DNA of 64,000 nt from an uncultured Bacteroidales bacterium. GTDB lineage: Bacteria > Bacteroidota > Bacteroidia > Bacteroidales > UBA932. The stretch is from positions 62,001 through 126,000 of the forward strand of contig CAMHKQ010000001.1 of assembly GCA_946185745.1 (NCBI GenBank), read 5' to 3'. A program made the position numbers and the translations under genes. Below the pieces are notes generated by a model. It was not told the origin of the DNA. It saw nothing but the letters and a program-made list of their open reading frames with translations, and made no database searches. Below are positions 16,680 through 26,063 of the stretch, one piece after another. The stretch's first letter is position 1. Every line of letters begins with the position of its first letter.

Positions 16680-17510
16680 ATGCATTCAAAAGAAGAAAAG
16701 CTTTTCGCTTTCGAAAGGGCTTTGGACGTGATGGACAAGCTCCGGGAAAAATGCCCCTGGAACCATGCGCAGACCAACGAAACGTTGAGGCCGCTCACCA
16801 TAGAGGAAGTGTACGAGCTGAGCGACGCGGTTCTGGACGGGGACGATTCCGAACTCAGGAAGGAACTGGGCGACCTCGCCCTGCACGTGCTTTTCTACTC
16901 CAAAGTGGGGGAGGAGAAAGGCGTCTACGACATCGCCGACGTGCTGGACGGAATGTGCGAGAAGATGATTTTCCGTCATCCGCACGTGTTCGGGCCTGAA
17001 TCCGGCAGGGAAATGTCGGCGGAAGACGTCGCCAAGGCCTGGGAGCTTCGGAAGAAAAAGGAGAAAGGCGGCAAACGCACCATCCTGGAGGGGGTTCCCC
17101 GGAGCTGCGAGCCGCTGCGGAAGGCCTTCATCCTGCAGGACAAGGCGTCTGCGGTAGGGTTCGACTGGGAAAAACCCGCCGATGTCTGGCCGAAAGTGTA
17201 CGAGGAGGTGACGGAGGCGAAGGAGGCCGTCGGCCTGGACGCCGAGAAGACCGCCGCCCGCTCGAGCGCGCCCGTAGTCAGCCGCGAACACGCCGTAGAG
17301 GAATTCGGCGACGCGCTTTTCGCGCTGGTGAATGCATGCAGGCTCTACGGAGTCGATCCTTCCGTGGCGCTCGACGGGGCGTGCGCGAAGTTCCTGCGCC
17401 GTTTCACATACATGGAGAACCAGGTGTCCGAAAGAGGGCTGGATCTCGGAAGGATGACGCTTGCCGAAATGGACGCCATCTGGGACGAAGGCAAGGCAAA
17501 GGGGCTCTGA
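16680..17510 (+). CDS. mazG: Nucleoside triphosphate pyrophosphohydrolase MazG
   Basis: A 276-residue cytoplasmic all-alpha NTP pyrophosphatase (E. coli MazG is 263), which removes non-canonical or excess dNTPs. The first MazG domain carries LREKCPWNHAQTNETL, TIEEVYELSDAV and ELRKELGDLALHVLFYSKV (the EExxE/ExxD metal-binding pattern). A second half with VYEEVTEAKEAV and EEFGDALFALVNACR repeats the fold. The ATG at 16680 is the first after the -7 element; the open frame extends further upstream only across the divergent promoter. tcdA starts one base after its stop. Confidence 0.93.
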   Translation: MHSKEEKLFAFERALDVMDKLREKCPWNHAQTNETLRPLTIEEVYELSDAVLDGDDSELRKELGDLALHVLFYSKVGEEKGVYDIADVLDGMCEKMIFRHPHVFGPESGREMSAEDVAKAWELRKKKEKGGKRTILEGVPRSCEPLRKAFILQDKASAVGFDWEKPADVWPKVYEEVTEAKEAVGLDAEKTAARSSAPVVSREHAVEEFGDALFALVNACRLYGVDPSVALDGACAKFLRRFTYMENQVSERGLDLGRMTLAEMDAIWDEGKAKGL

Positions 17511-17511
17511 T

Positions 17512-18246
17512 ATGGCTGAGATCTGGCAGGAACGCACCGAATTGCTCCTCGGGCCCGAAGGGCTCCGGAAACTCACGGCATCCCGCGTGCTTGTGGTGGG
17601 GACCGGAGGTGTGGGGGCATGCGCCGCGGAGATGCTGGTGCGTGCCGGAGTCGGCCATCTCACCCTGGTCGATTCTGACAAAGTGTCAGAGAGCAACATC
17701 AACCGCCAGCTGCCGGCCCTACATTCCACGGTGGGGCGCCCCAAGACAGAGGTGCTGTCGGAACGCCTGATGGATATCAACCCGTCGCTCGACCTGCAGA
17801 TTATAGACGATTTTATCTGCGAAGAGAACATCCCCCGGCTGCTCGGAGGCCGCACTTTTGACTGCGTGGCGGATGCCATCGACACCCTGTCCCCGAAAAT
17901 CGCGCTGATACAGTTCTGCCTCTCGCAGGGATTGCCGCTGGTGTCTTCGATGGGCTCCGGGGCCAAACTCGACGCCACCGCCGTCCGCATTGCCGACATC
18001 TCCAAAACCAGGATGTGCCCGCTGGCACACCAGTTGCGGAAGCGTCTCCACCGGCTTGGCATCACCGAAGGGTTCCTGGCGGTCTATTCCGAGGAAAAAC
18101 CGATAGAAGAAGCCATGATACTCGAGGAAGGCCGCAACAAGCGCAGCAACGTCGGCACCGTTTCATATCTGCCGGCGGTGTTCGGCTGCGTCTGCGCCCA
18201 GGCGGTAATCGGCATGCTGACCGGCAGTTGCACAAATCCCCGTTAA
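17512..18246 (+). CDS. tcdA: tRNA threonylcarbamoyladenosine dehydratase (TcdA)
   Basis: A 244-residue E1-like (ThiF/MoeB/HesA) protein. The N-terminal WQERTELLLGPEGLRKL and the nucleotide loop VLVVGTGGVGACAAEML at about residue 27 are typical of TcdA, which uses ATP to cyclise t6A37 of ANN-decoding tRNAs to ct6A. SNINRQLPALHSTVG and DAIDTLSPKIALI follow as in the family. The short length (no rhodanese or extra domain) separates it from MoeB and ThiF. Downstream, after 36 bases with a promoter, is prfA. Confidence 0.9.
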   Translation: MAEIWQERTELLLGPEGLRKLTASRVLVVGTGGVGACAAEMLVRAGVGHLTLVDSDKVSESNINRQLPALHSTVGRPKTEVLSERLMDINPSLDLQIIDDFICEENIPRLLGGRTFDCVADAIDTLSPKIALIQFCLSQGLPLVSSMGSGAKLDATAVRIADISKTRMCPLAHQLRKRLHRLGITEGFLAVYSEEKPIEEAMILEEGRNKRSNVGTVSYLPAVFGCVCAQAVIGMLTGSCTNPR

Positions 18247-18250
18247 TTTG

Positions 18251-18258
18251 TAAATTTG
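18251..18258 (+). promoter_or_regulatory. -7 promoter element of the prfA operon
   Basis: TAAATTTG lies 24 bases before the prfA ATG and starts five bases after the tcdA stop. A near match (18244-18250) overlaps it just upstream. Confidence 0.6.
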
Positions 18259-18282
18259 TAAGTTATTCCGTAACGAAACGAT

Positions 18283-19374
18283 ATGGCAAACGATAATACA
18301 TTGCTTACGAAAGTGCTGTCCCTGCAGGATAAATTCAATTCCCTGCAGGCCCAGCTTTCCGATCCCGGCGTGATGTCGGACATGAAGAAATACGTCCAGC
18401 TCAACAAGGACTACAAAGAGCTGGAACCCATAATAAAGGCGGGCCTTGAATACAAGAAGATGCTCGAGAACCTTGCTTCCGCGAAGGACGTCCTCATCAA
18501 CGAGAGCGACCCTGACCTGAAGGACCTTGCCCGCGAGGAAATATCCGAAATCGAAGCCGCCATTCCCGACAAGGAGCAGAACATCAAGCTCCTCCTCATA
18601 CCTGCCGATCCCGACGATTCCAAGAACGCAATCGTGGAAATCCGCGGCGGCACCGGCGGCGACGAGGCGGCCATCTTCGCCGGAGACCTTTTCCGCATGT
18701 ACCAGCATTATGCCGAAATCAAGGGCTGGAAACTGGAGGTCACCGACCAGTCCTACGGCACTTCCGGAGGCTACAAGCAGGTGGTGTTCAAGCTCTCCAG
18801 CGCCGAAGGCGTGTACGGCACCATGAAATACGAGAGCGGCGTGCACCGCGTGCAGCGGGTTCCGCAGACCGAAACCCAGGGCCGCATCCAGACGTCTGCC
18901 GCTTCGGTCGCCGTCTTCCCGGAGGCCGACGAATTCGACGTCGAGCTCAATCCGGCCGATATCCGCAAAGACCTATTCTGCGCTTCCGGCCCCGGCGGAC
19001 AGGGAGTCAACACCACTTATTCGGCCGTGCGCCTCACCCACATTCCTTCCGGAATCGTGGTGCAGTGCCAGGAGGAACGTTCCCAGATAAAGAATACCGA
19101 ACGTGCCATGGCCGAGCTCCGTACCCGTCTCTACAACATGGAGCACCAGAAATACCTCGACGGTATCGCGGCAAAGCGCAAGACGATGGTTTCCACCGGA
19201 GACCGCAGTGCCAAGATCCGCACCTACAACTATCCCCAGGGCCGCGTCACCGACCACCGCATCGGATGGAGCATGTACAATCTGCCCGCATTCATGAACG
19301 GAGACATCCAGGAATGCATCGACCAGCTGCAGATTGCCGAGAACGCCGAAAGGCTCAAGGAAGCCGGAGATTAA
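18283..19374 (+). CDS. prfA: Peptide chain release factor 1
   Basis: A 363-residue protein that terminates translation at UAA and UAG. The catalytic GGQ is in [16 protein letters not shown] near residue 235. [21 protein letters not shown] is typical of RF1, not RF2, and the stop-codon-reading tripeptide is PQT in [10 protein letters not shown], a variant of PxT that I recall as usual in Bacteroidetes. No programmed frameshift is present, as expected for RF1. First gene of a run continuing through the LytTR regulator, DUF4293 and the nucleoside phosphorylase (gaps 2, 5 and 11 bases). Confidence 0.95.
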   Translation: MANDNTLLTKVLSLQDKFNSLQAQLSDPGVMSDMKKYVQLNKDYKELEPIIKAGLEYKKMLENLASAKDVLINESDPDLKDLAREEISEIEAAIPDKEQNIKLLLIPADPDDSKNAIVEIRGGTGGDEAAIFAGDLFRMYQHYAEIKGWKLEVTDQSYGTSGGYKQVVFKLSSAEGVYGTMKYESGVHRVQRVPQTETQGRIQTSAASVAVFPEADEFDVELNPADIRKDLFCASGPGGQGVNTTYSAVRLTHIPSGIVVQCQEERSQIKNTERAMAELRTRLYNMEHQKYLDGIAAKRKTMVSTGDRSAKIRTYNYPQGRVTDHRIGWSMYNLPAFMNGDIQECIDQLQIAENAERLKEAGD

Positions 19375-19376
19375 GC

Positions 19377-20255
19377 ATGGATCTGAAGCGGCGGATACCA
19401 ACCTATCTGATGGATGCGGAGCACGTAGTGTCCGCAGTGTTGTTCACTGTGCTCTTTTCCATCGTGTTCCTGCTCGTGTTCCTGCCGTTCGACCCGTTGT
19501 CCTGGTTCACTCTGGGCCGTTCTCCGCTTCTCGTCCACACCGTCGTTTTTTTCGCGGTGTCCATACTGTTCGTGGTGCTGAGCAAGTGGATCTTCCTGAA
19601 TGTCGGACGGAACAGGGGGGTGTCGTGGGTCCAGCTCATCATCTGGGACCTGGCCGAATCGGTGGCGATAGCCGTTTTCTACACGGCGCTCACTTACGCC
19701 ATCGACAGGAAGGGGCTGCTGGACATTTCGCTGGACAGCTATCGGGTGGTTTTCGGCAGGGCCATGCTCATCTCCTTCATGGGGGTGTATGTGCCGTACC
19801 TGTTCTCCACGCTCTTCTACGCCATGGAAGACAAGGACGACACCATCCGCCTGATGAACTACGGAAACGTGGTGTCCGACTCCAGGACGGCCCCGCAGGA
19901 CCTTGAAAAGGTCACCCTGTTCGGCGACGACGGCCTGCTCAAGATGAGCATCAACCTCAAGAACCTTTATTACATCGAAAGCGATGACAACTACATAAAA
20001 GTCTGGTATTCCGATGTTTCCGGCGAAACCAGGCAGTATATGCTGCGCTGCCGCCTCAAGACGGTGGAAGAAAGCTTCGCCGGCAGCCAGCTGGTGCGCT
20101 GCCACCGCAAGTACATCGTGAATCTCATGAGGGTGGAGCTGCTGCTTCGCGAGAAGGACGGCTATTACGTGAAGCTTGACCTTCCCGGCTGCGAGCCCAT
20201 CCCCATCTCCAAGACTTACGAACAGACCATGATTTCCCGTTTCAACTCCCGCTGA
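19377..20255 (+). CDS. Membrane-embedded LytTR-family DNA-binding regulator
   Basis: A 292-residue protein with four hydrophobic segments in the first 150 residues (AVLFTVLFSIVFLLVFLP, VVFFAVSILFVVL, then two more) and a cytoplasmic LytTR domain at about 195-290. LytTR features are LKNLYYIESDDNYIKVWY, LRCRLKTVEESF, LVRCHRKYIVNL and IPISKTYEQTM. There is no receiver domain or kinase, so this is a one-component, membrane-tethered regulator, not a standard response regulator. The ligand and target promoters are unknown. It starts two bases after prfA, so its expression is tied to translation-termination machinery. The start at 19377 follows the prfA stop. Confidence 0.88.
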   Translation: MDLKRRIPTYLMDAEHVVSAVLFTVLFSIVFLLVFLPFDPLSWFTLGRSPLLVHTVVFFAVSILFVVLSKWIFLNVGRNRGVSWVQLIIWDLAESVAIAVFYTALTYAIDRKGLLDISLDSYRVVFGRAMLISFMGVYVPYLFSTLFYAMEDKDDTIRLMNYGNVVSDSRTAPQDLEKVTLFGDDGLLKMSINLKNLYYIESDDNYIKVWYSDVSGETRQYMLRCRLKTVEESFAGSQLVRCHRKYIVNLMRVELLLREKDGYYVKLDLPGCEPIPISKTYEQTMISRFNSR

Positions 20256-20260
20256 TTCCT

Positions 20261-20641
20261 ATGTGGCAGAGAATACAGACCCTTTATCTTTTCCTGGCGC
20301 TTGGCCTCGTAGTGGCCATGTTCTGGTTTACCGACAACATGTGGTGGCTCATCCTGGCAGGGGTGGCGGCCTTCATGGAGCTGATAGCCCTGGGGGCGTA
20401 CAAATACCGTATTTTCCAGATGCGTACCACCGTGATTGCGGCGCTGCTGCTCGTCGGGCTGCAGATATGGATGCTGGTGGTGTATCTCGCCTCCGCCGAC
20501 AAGTCGGCCTTCAACATCACCATGGTGTTCCCGGCCGTTGCGGCCATCCTGGACGCGCTTGCCGTCAGGGGCATCCTTTTCGACGAGTCGCTGGTGCGCA
20601 GCGCCAGCCGGCTGCGTTCACCCAGAAAACGACATAAATAA
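20261..20641 (+). CDS. DUF4293 family membrane protein
   Basis: A 126-residue protein with four hydrophobic segments and a basic C-terminal tail (RLRSPRKRHK). The N-terminus WQRIQTLYLFLAL is the typical start of the Bacteroidetes-specific DUF4293 family. Function unknown. It follows the LytTR regulator after five bases, so both are membrane proteins made from the same transcript; a sensory or regulatory partnership is only a guess. Confidence 0.82.
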   Translation: MWQRIQTLYLFLALGLVVAMFWFTDNMWWLILAGVAAFMELIALGAYKYRIFQMRTTVIAALLLVGLQIWMLVVYLASADKSAFNITMVFPAVAAILDALAVRGILFDESLVRSASRLRSPRKRHK

Positions 20642-20652
20642 CACCCGATATT

Positions 20653-21522
20653 ATGAGAATTGCAGAATCAGAATTGATTATCAACGGAGACGGCTCGGTT
20701 TTCCATGTCCACATCAAGCCGAGACAGCTCGCCGACACCGTTGTGCTGGTCGGGGATCCCGGCCGCGTGAAGATGTTCATCCCGCTCTTCGAGAAAATCG
20801 ACTGCCAGGGACAGTCCCGCGAATTCGCGTTCGTTACCGGCTGGTACCGCGGCAAGCGCATCACCGCCCTTTCCCACGGAATCGGCCCCGACAACATCGA
20901 CATCGTCATGACCGAACTGGACGCCCTTGCGAACGTCAATTTCAAGACCCGCGAGGTCAAAAGCAGGCACAAACGCCTCACGCTCGTGCGTGTGGGCACC
21001 TGCGGAGCCATTCAGCCCGAGATTCCGCTGGGTTCCTTCATCAGCAGCCACATCAGCGTAGGCTGCGACGCCATGTTCAACTGGTATGCGAACCGCGACA
21101 AGGTTTGCATGGCCGACTTCGAGAAGGCCTTCAAGGAGCACTGCCACTGGGCTAAGCACGTTCCCGATCCGTACTTCGTGCGCGCTTCCGAGCGTCTCGT
21201 CAAGCTCTTCGAGCCCTATACCGTAAAGGGCATGACCATCTCCGCCGGCGGCTTCTACGGCCCGCAGGGCAGGGTGGTCCGCCAGAAACTGGCAATGCCT
21301 GACATGCTGGAGGATTTCGAGACTTTCAACTACAAGGGCTACAAGATCACCAACTTTGAGATGGAAGGCGCCGCCCTCGCGGCCATGGCGTCCTCTCTCG
21401 GCCACGACGCGATAACCATCTGCTGCGCAATCGCGCACCGCTATCTGAAGGATGCCAATACCGACTACCACGCCCGTGTGCAGGACCTGGTCAAGATGGT
21501 GATGGACAGGATTTCGGAGTAA
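20653..21522 (+). CDS. Nucleoside phosphorylase (uridine phosphorylase-like)
   Basis: A 289-residue PNP/UDP-family enzyme that splits a nucleoside with phosphate to base and pentose-1-phosphate. Seen: VVLVGDPGRVKMF (phosphate-binding GDPxR) near residue 30, TALSHGIGPDNIDIVMTEL, LVRVGTCGAIQPEIPLGS and NFEMEGAALAAMAS (the ribose-binding MEG motif). This layout is found in uridine phosphorylases and related Bacteroidetes phosphorylases. The preferred base is not certain. Last gene of the prfA unit; its stop abuts the convergent Clp N-domain gene. Confidence 0.88.
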   Translation: MRIAESELIINGDGSVFHVHIKPRQLADTVVLVGDPGRVKMFIPLFEKIDCQGQSREFAFVTGWYRGKRITALSHGIGPDNIDIVMTELDALANVNFKTREVKSRHKRLTLVRVGTCGAIQPEIPLGSFISSHISVGCDAMFNWYANRDKVCMADFEKAFKEHCHWAKHVPDPYFVRASERLVKLFEPYTVKGMTISAGGFYGPQGRVVRQKLAMPDMLEDFETFNYKGYKITNFEMEGAALAAMASSLGHDAITICCAIAHRYLKDANTDYHARVQDLVKMVMDRISE

Positions 21523-22041
21523 TCAGGAGAATATTTCCTTTTCCTGGTAGAAGGCGCTCAGGAGCCTGTTCATATCCTCGGTCCCAGGCAGTGAAGAATT
21601 CTTTCCGGATTCTTCGCTGCTTTTGCTTATGTAGGTGCGGAGGACCTGCAGGCTGATGCCATGCCTGTGGAGGTATTCGCAGCAGAACTCGCCAGGATTG
21701 TCGCAGAGGGCGGCGAGGAGATGGATGGACGATACGTCCTGCTTGCAGCGGATTGCCTCCATGATGGTGAGACTGGTGACGTTGAGGGCGGCGCGGGTGA
21801 AGTTAACCTTTTCCTCGTCTTCGAAGGGTATTGCCTGTTCGCGGAACACGTGGGAGTCGAGGGCCTGCTTGACCTCCGAGGGCTCGAGGCCGAACTTTAC
21901 GAGGGCATGCACGGCCGGGTTGTCTCCCTGCCTCAGGATGCCGAGGAGAAGGTGCTCCGGACCTATGCCGTAGCAGCCCGTGCGCATGGCTTCGTCGCGT
22001 GCGTAGAGGAGTATGGTCCGTAATTCCTCGGTCAGTCTCAT
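21523..22041 (-). CDS. Orphan Clp N-terminal-domain protein
   Basis: A 172-residue protein consisting of two Clp_N repeats: LTEELRTILLYARDEA...GPEHLLLGIL (residues 3-33) and FTRAALNVTSLTIMEA...SSIHLLAAL (about 80-112). In ClpA and ClpC this domain binds adaptors and substrates; here no AAA+ ATPase module follows, only a polar tail. It could be an adaptor-binding competitor or modulator of a full ClpC elsewhere, or what remains of a split clpC. I chose the Met at 22041 (MRLTEELR), the family start, over the poorly conserved upstream Met at 22068. It is divergent from gyrA. Confidence 0.82.
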   Translation of the reverse strand: MRLTEELRTILLYARDEAMRTGCYGIGPEHLLLGILRQGDNPAVHALVKFGLEPSEVKQALDSHVFREQAIPFEDEEKVNFTRAALNVTSLTIMEAIRCKQDVSSIHLLAALCDNPGEFCCEYLHRHGISLQVLRTYISKSSEESGKNSSLPGTEDMNRLLSAFYQEKEIFS

Positions 22042-22094
22042 AACTGACTGCAAAAATAAAAAAAACACTGCAATTCCGACCTCATTTCAGGCTG

Positions 22095-22121
22095 TTTGAT
22101 ACAATAATTTTGCTATATTTG
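22095..22121 (+). promoter_or_regulatory. Promoter (-33 and -7) of gyrA
   Basis: TTTG at 22095-22098 and TATATTTG at 22114-22121 are spaced 19 bases start to start, the Bacteroidetes arrangement. The gyrA ATG is 27 bases after the -7 element. Confidence 0.65.
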
Positions 22122-22148
22122 TATGTTTATACAGATTAGTGCTTTCAT

Positions 22149-24701
22149 ATGGCAGAAGAAGAGAAAAACAATGAGATTAATCACGGCTTCATAGAGCCTG
22201 TAGAGATAGATCACGAGATGCGCAGCGCCTACATCGACTACTCCATGTCGGTGATAGTTTCAAGGGCCCTGCCCGACGTGAGGGACGGTCTCAAGCCCGT
22301 CCAGAGGCGAGTCCTTTTCGGTATGGACGGCCTGGGGCTCAGCTACGGCGGCCAGACCAAGAAATCCGCGAGAATAGTCGGTGAGGTGCTGGGTAAGTTC
22401 CACCCGCACGGCGACTCCAGCGTATACGACGCCATGGCCCGCCTGGCGCAGCCGTGGAACCAGCGTTACCCGCTGGTATGGGGCCAGGGCAACTTCGGCT
22501 CCATGGACGGCGACCCGGTCGCGGCCATGCGATACACCGAGGCCAAGCTCGCCAAAATGACGGAAGACGTCCTGGACGATCTCGAAAAGGACACTGTCGA
22601 CATGACCTGGAACTTCGACGACAGTATCCAGGAGCCCACCGTGCTCCCCACCAAGCTGCCGCTGCTGCTCCTCAACGGCTCGGCGGGCATTGCCGTGGGT
22701 ATGGCCACCAACATGGCCCCGCACAATCTGGGCGAAGTCTGCGACGGCATCTGCGCCCTCATCGACAATCCCGACATCGACGTCGAGGGCCTCATGCAGT
22801 ACATCAAGGGTCCAGACTTCCCGACCGGCGGCATCATCATGGGCCGCCAGGGAATAGTCGACGCCTATACCACCGGCCGCGGCAGGGTAGTCATCCGCGC
22901 CAAGACAGACATCGAAGTCAACGATCGCGGCCAGGAGACCATAGTGGTCACCGAAATCCCGTACATGGTCAACAAGAAGGAGATGCTCGAGCGAGTCGCC
23001 CAGATGGTGGAGGACAAGAAGATTGAGGGCATCACCTACATGAACGACGAAACCTCCCGCGAAGGCGTCAGGGTTATCTTCCGCGTAAAGCAGGGGGCCA
23101 ACACCAACGTGGTGCTCAACACCCTTTTCAAGTATTCGTCCCTCCAGAGCAGTTTCGCCATCAACAACGTGGCGCTCGTAGGCGGCCGCCCGCGCACCCT
23201 CAGCCTCAAGGAAATCCTCCAGAACTTTGTGGATTTCAGGCATGAGGTGGTGGTGCGCCGCACCAAATTCGACCTTGAAAAAGCCCGCAAGAGGGCCCAT
23301 ATCCTCGAAGGTCTGCTCAAGGCCATCGACATAATCGACGAAATAATCGCCCTCATCCGCGCCAGCAAGAGCGTCGACGAGGCCAAGGAAGGCCTCATGA
23401 CCAGATACGACTTCACCGATGCTCAGGCCCAGGCCATCGTGGACATGCGTCTCCGCCAGCTCACCGGCCTCGAAAGGGAGAAGCTCCAGGCCGAGTACGA
23501 CGAGCTCGAGGTATTCATCGCACGCTGCGAGGAAATCCTTGCCAGCAACGAGCTCCAGCTCGACATCGTCAAGCAGGAATGCCGCGAGATGAAGGAAAAA
23601 TACGGCGATCCCCGCCGCAGCGAGATCAGCTTCAGCGCCGAAGATTTCAATCCCGAAGACTTCTATGCCGACGAAGACGTGGTCATCACCATCAGCCATC
23701 TCGGATACATCAAGCGCACCGCGCTCACCGAGTTCCGCACCCAGAACCGCGGAGGCAAGGGTGTCAAGGGAGGCACCACCAGGGAAGAAGATTTCATAGA
23801 GCATATCTATGTGGCCAACATGCACTCCACCATGCTGTTCTTCACCCAGAAGGGCATGTGCTACCGCCTCAAGGTCTATGAACTTCCCGAAGGCATACGC
23901 GCGAGCAAGGGCAGGGCTGTGCAGAACCTCCTGTCGATCGAGCAGGACGACAGCATCCGCACCTATCTGAACGCCGCCCACATCGAAGACGAGGAATACA
24001 CCGACAGCCATTTCGTCACCCTCGTCAGCAAGAACGGCGTCATCAAGAAGACCACCCTCACCGAATACTCCAACAAGCGCAGCCGCAACAAGGGTATCAA
24101 GGCCCTCACCATCCGCGAGGGCGACGAACTCCTCGACGCCATCCTCACCAACGGCAACGAAAACATCATGATTGCCTGCCGCGAAGGCCGTTGCGTCCGC
24201 TTCCAGGAAGACCAGCTCCGTGCCATGGGCAGGGGCGCTAGCGGCGTGCGCGGCATCAGCCTCTCCGGCAGCGACGAAGTGGTGGGTGTCATCACCTACG
24301 ATGCCACCGCCGAAGACGCATCCGCACATACCGTACTGGTAGTGAGCCAGAACGGCTTCGGCAAGCGCTCCGATCCCGAAGACTACCGCCTCACCAACCG
24401 CGGCGGCAAGGGCGTCAAGACCATCAGCATCACCGACAAGACCGGCGCCCTCGTGGCCATCAAGAACGTCACCGAGGCCAACGACCTCATGATAATCACG
24501 CAGGCGGGCCTTACCATCCGCATGGCAGTCCGCGACATAAGGGTAGCCGGAAGGGCCACCCAGGGCGTGAAACTCATCAATATAAACGAGGGTGACAGAA
24601 TCGCCGCCGTGAGCGTCGTAGCCTCCGGGGAAGATGCCGAAAACGAGAATGGCACGGAAAGTGCAAACGATACGGTAAACACAGAAACAGATAATAATTA
24701 A
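22149..24701 (+). CDS. gyrA: DNA gyrase subunit A
   Basis: An 850-residue type II topoisomerase subunit. The catalytic tyrosine is in [10 protein letters not shown]. The quinolone-determining region reads [20 protein letters not shown] with Ser and Asp at the positions equivalent to E. coli 83 and 87, the sensitive wild-type state. The C-terminal beta-pinwheel carries the gyrase-specific box [11 protein letters not shown] (consensus QRRGGKG) near residue 533, which separates it from ParC. The tail is acidic and low-complexity ([11 protein letters not shown]). Own promoter; the TPR gene follows after 15 bases. Confidence 0.96.
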   Translation: MAEEEKNNEINHGFIEPVEIDHEMRSAYIDYSMSVIVSRALPDVRDGLKPVQRRVLFGMDGLGLSYGGQTKKSARIVGEVLGKFHPHGDSSVYDAMARLAQPWNQRYPLVWGQGNFGSMDGDPVAAMRYTEAKLAKMTEDVLDDLEKDTVDMTWNFDDSIQEPTVLPTKLPLLLLNGSAGIAVGMATNMAPHNLGEVCDGICALIDNPDIDVEGLMQYIKGPDFPTGGIIMGRQGIVDAYTTGRGRVVIRAKTDIEVNDRGQETIVVTEIPYMVNKKEMLERVAQMVEDKKIEGITYMNDETSREGVRVIFRVKQGANTNVVLNTLFKYSSLQSSFAINNVALVGGRPRTLSLKEILQNFVDFRHEVVVRRTKFDLEKARKRAHILEGLLKAIDIIDEIIALIRASKSVDEAKEGLMTRYDFTDAQAQAIVDMRLRQLTGLEREKLQAEYDELEVFIARCEEILASNELQLDIVKQECREMKEKYGDPRRSEISFSAEDFNPEDFYADEDVVITISHLGYIKRTALTEFRTQNRGGKGVKGGTTREEDFIEHIYVANMHSTMLFFTQKGMCYRLKVYELPEGIRASKGRAVQNLLSIEQDDSIRTYLNAAHIEDEEYTDSHFVTLVSKNGVIKKTTLTEYSNKRSRNKGIKALTIREGDELLDAILTNGNENIMIACREGRCVRFQEDQLRAMGRGASGVRGISLSGSDEVVGVITYDATAEDASAHTVLVVSQNGFGKRSDPEDYRLTNRGGKGVKTISITDKTGALVAIKNVTEANDLMIITQAGLTIRMAVRDIRVAGRATQGVKLININEGDRIAAVSVVASGEDAENENGTESANDTVNTETDNN

Positions 24702-24716
24702 CCACTCATTACAACC

Positions 24717-26063
24717 ATGAAAAAGATCATCATCGCATTGGCTCTCCTGGCAGGCGTCCAGATTGCCGGAGCCCAGCAGCAGGTCAAATCCCTGAGTGCT
24801 GCAAAAAGCGCTGTCGAATCGGCCGTGGCGGCCACTCAGAATGCCAAGAAGGCTGCAAATCCCGCTACCTGGCTCAAGCTTGGCCAGGCTTACATCGATG
24901 CTTTCAACGCTCCTCAGGGCAACGGCTGGATCGGTGCATCCGAGAACGAGCTCAATCTCCTGATGTCGAGGGACAAGGTCCTCGGAGTCAGGGAAGAGAC
25001 CGTTCAGGGAAAGCCCTATACCGTGAAGAGCTACGAGTCGTCCGACTACTACTTCGACCAGAACGGTATCCTTTCCATGATCAAAGTTACCAAACCCGTA
25101 GTGGAAAACAGCCTGGGCCTCGCCCTCGACGCTTTCAAGCAGGCTTATGCCGTGGATGCCAAGGGTAAGAAGACCGAAGACATCGCCAAGGGCATAAAGG
25201 ACATTTCCGAAAAGCTCTCGAACGAGGCGGTCAACGCCTATACGTTCGGCAATCTCGAAAAGGCGTCCGAACTGTTCGAGGCTGCTGCTGACGCATCGGT
25301 CCTCGCTCCGTTCGCCCAGCTCGACACCAACTCTCTCTACAATGCGGGCCTCACCGCCTGGATGCTGGCAAGCTCGAAGCAGGGCGAGGAAGCTGCCCCC
25401 TGGTACCAGCGTGCCCAGAAGCTCTTCCAGAAGTCGCTCGACAACAACTACATGGGAGAGAACGGCGAAGTCTTCGCGAAACTGGCCGATATCGCTGACA
25501 AGCTCGGCGACAAGGCCCTTTCCAAGGAGTATCTCCAGAAAGGTTTTGCCGCGTTCCCCGGCAGCCAGAGCATCATCGTAGGTCTCATCAACTACTATGT
25601 GAACGCCGGTGAGGATCCCAATGAGATCTTCAAGCTCCTCGACCTCGCAAAGGCCAACGAGCCCAACAACGCATCCCTGTACTATGTAGAGGGCAACATC
25701 CGCAAAGACCTCGGCGACGAGGCAGCCGCACTTGCCGCTTACGACAAATGCGCCGAGATCAACCCCAACTACGAGTATGGTTACGTGGGCCGCGGCATTC
25801 TCCTCTACAACAAGGCTGTAGACCTCCAAGAGAAGGGCTCCAACGAAATGGACGATGCCAAGTACCAGGCCATCATGCAGGAATTCGAGGCCTCCCTCAA
25901 GGGCTGCATCGAACCCTTCGAGAAGGCATTCGAGCTCACCAAGGCGGACGACGTGAAGACCAGCATCGCACAGTTCCTCAAGAACGCATGCTTCCGCTTC
26001 CGCACCGATCCCGAATATCAGGCCAAATACGATAAATACAACGCAGTTGCGAACGGGCAGTAG
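24717..26063 (+). CDS. Periplasmic tetratricopeptide-repeat protein
   Basis: A 448-residue protein with signal peptide (MKKIIIALALLAGVQIAGAQ) and no lipobox, so periplasmic. Residues about 190-370 form TPR-like helical repeats (AVNAYTFGNLEKASELFEAA, AEINPNYEYGYVGRGILLYN and others), a scaffold for protein binding. A Gln/Ala/Lys-rich helical segment precedes them. Homologues lie downstream of gyrA in Bacteroides, to my knowledge; function unknown. A strong intrinsic terminator follows 21 bases after its stop, closing the gyrA transcript. Confidence 0.85.
   Translation: MKKIIIALALLAGVQIAGAQQQVKSLSAAKSAVESAVAATQNAKKAANPATWLKLGQAYIDAFNAPQGNGWIGASENELNLLMSRDKVLGVREETVQGKPYTVKSYESSDYYFDQNGILSMIKVTKPVVENSLGLALDAFKQAYAVDAKGKKTEDIAKGIKDISEKLSNEAVNAYTFGNLEKASELFEAAADASVLAPFAQLDTNSLYNAGLTAWMLASSKQGEEAAPWYQRAQKLFQKSLDNNYMGENGEVFAKLADIADKLGDKALSKEYLQKGFAAFPGSQSIIVGLINYYVNAGEDPNEIFKLLDLAKANEPNNASLYYVEGNIRKDLGDEAAALAAYDKCAEINPNYEYGYVGRGILLYNKAVDLQEKGSNEMDDAKYQAIMQEFEASLKGCIEPFEKAFELTKADDVKTSIAQFLKNACFRFRTDPEYQAKYDKYNAVANGQ

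Noticed and set aside
19377..20255. Considered a two-component response regulator
   Set aside because: There is no receiver domain; the N-terminal half is membrane segments and no kinase gene is adjacent.
22380..22510. Checked gyrA for quinolone-resistance substitutions
   Set aside because: The residues equivalent to positions 83 and 87 are the sensitive Ser and Asp.
22260..25829. A 1189-residue minus-strand frame over gyrA and the TPR gene
   Set aside because: The longest frame here, but it is antisense to two well-supported genes and contains no domain.
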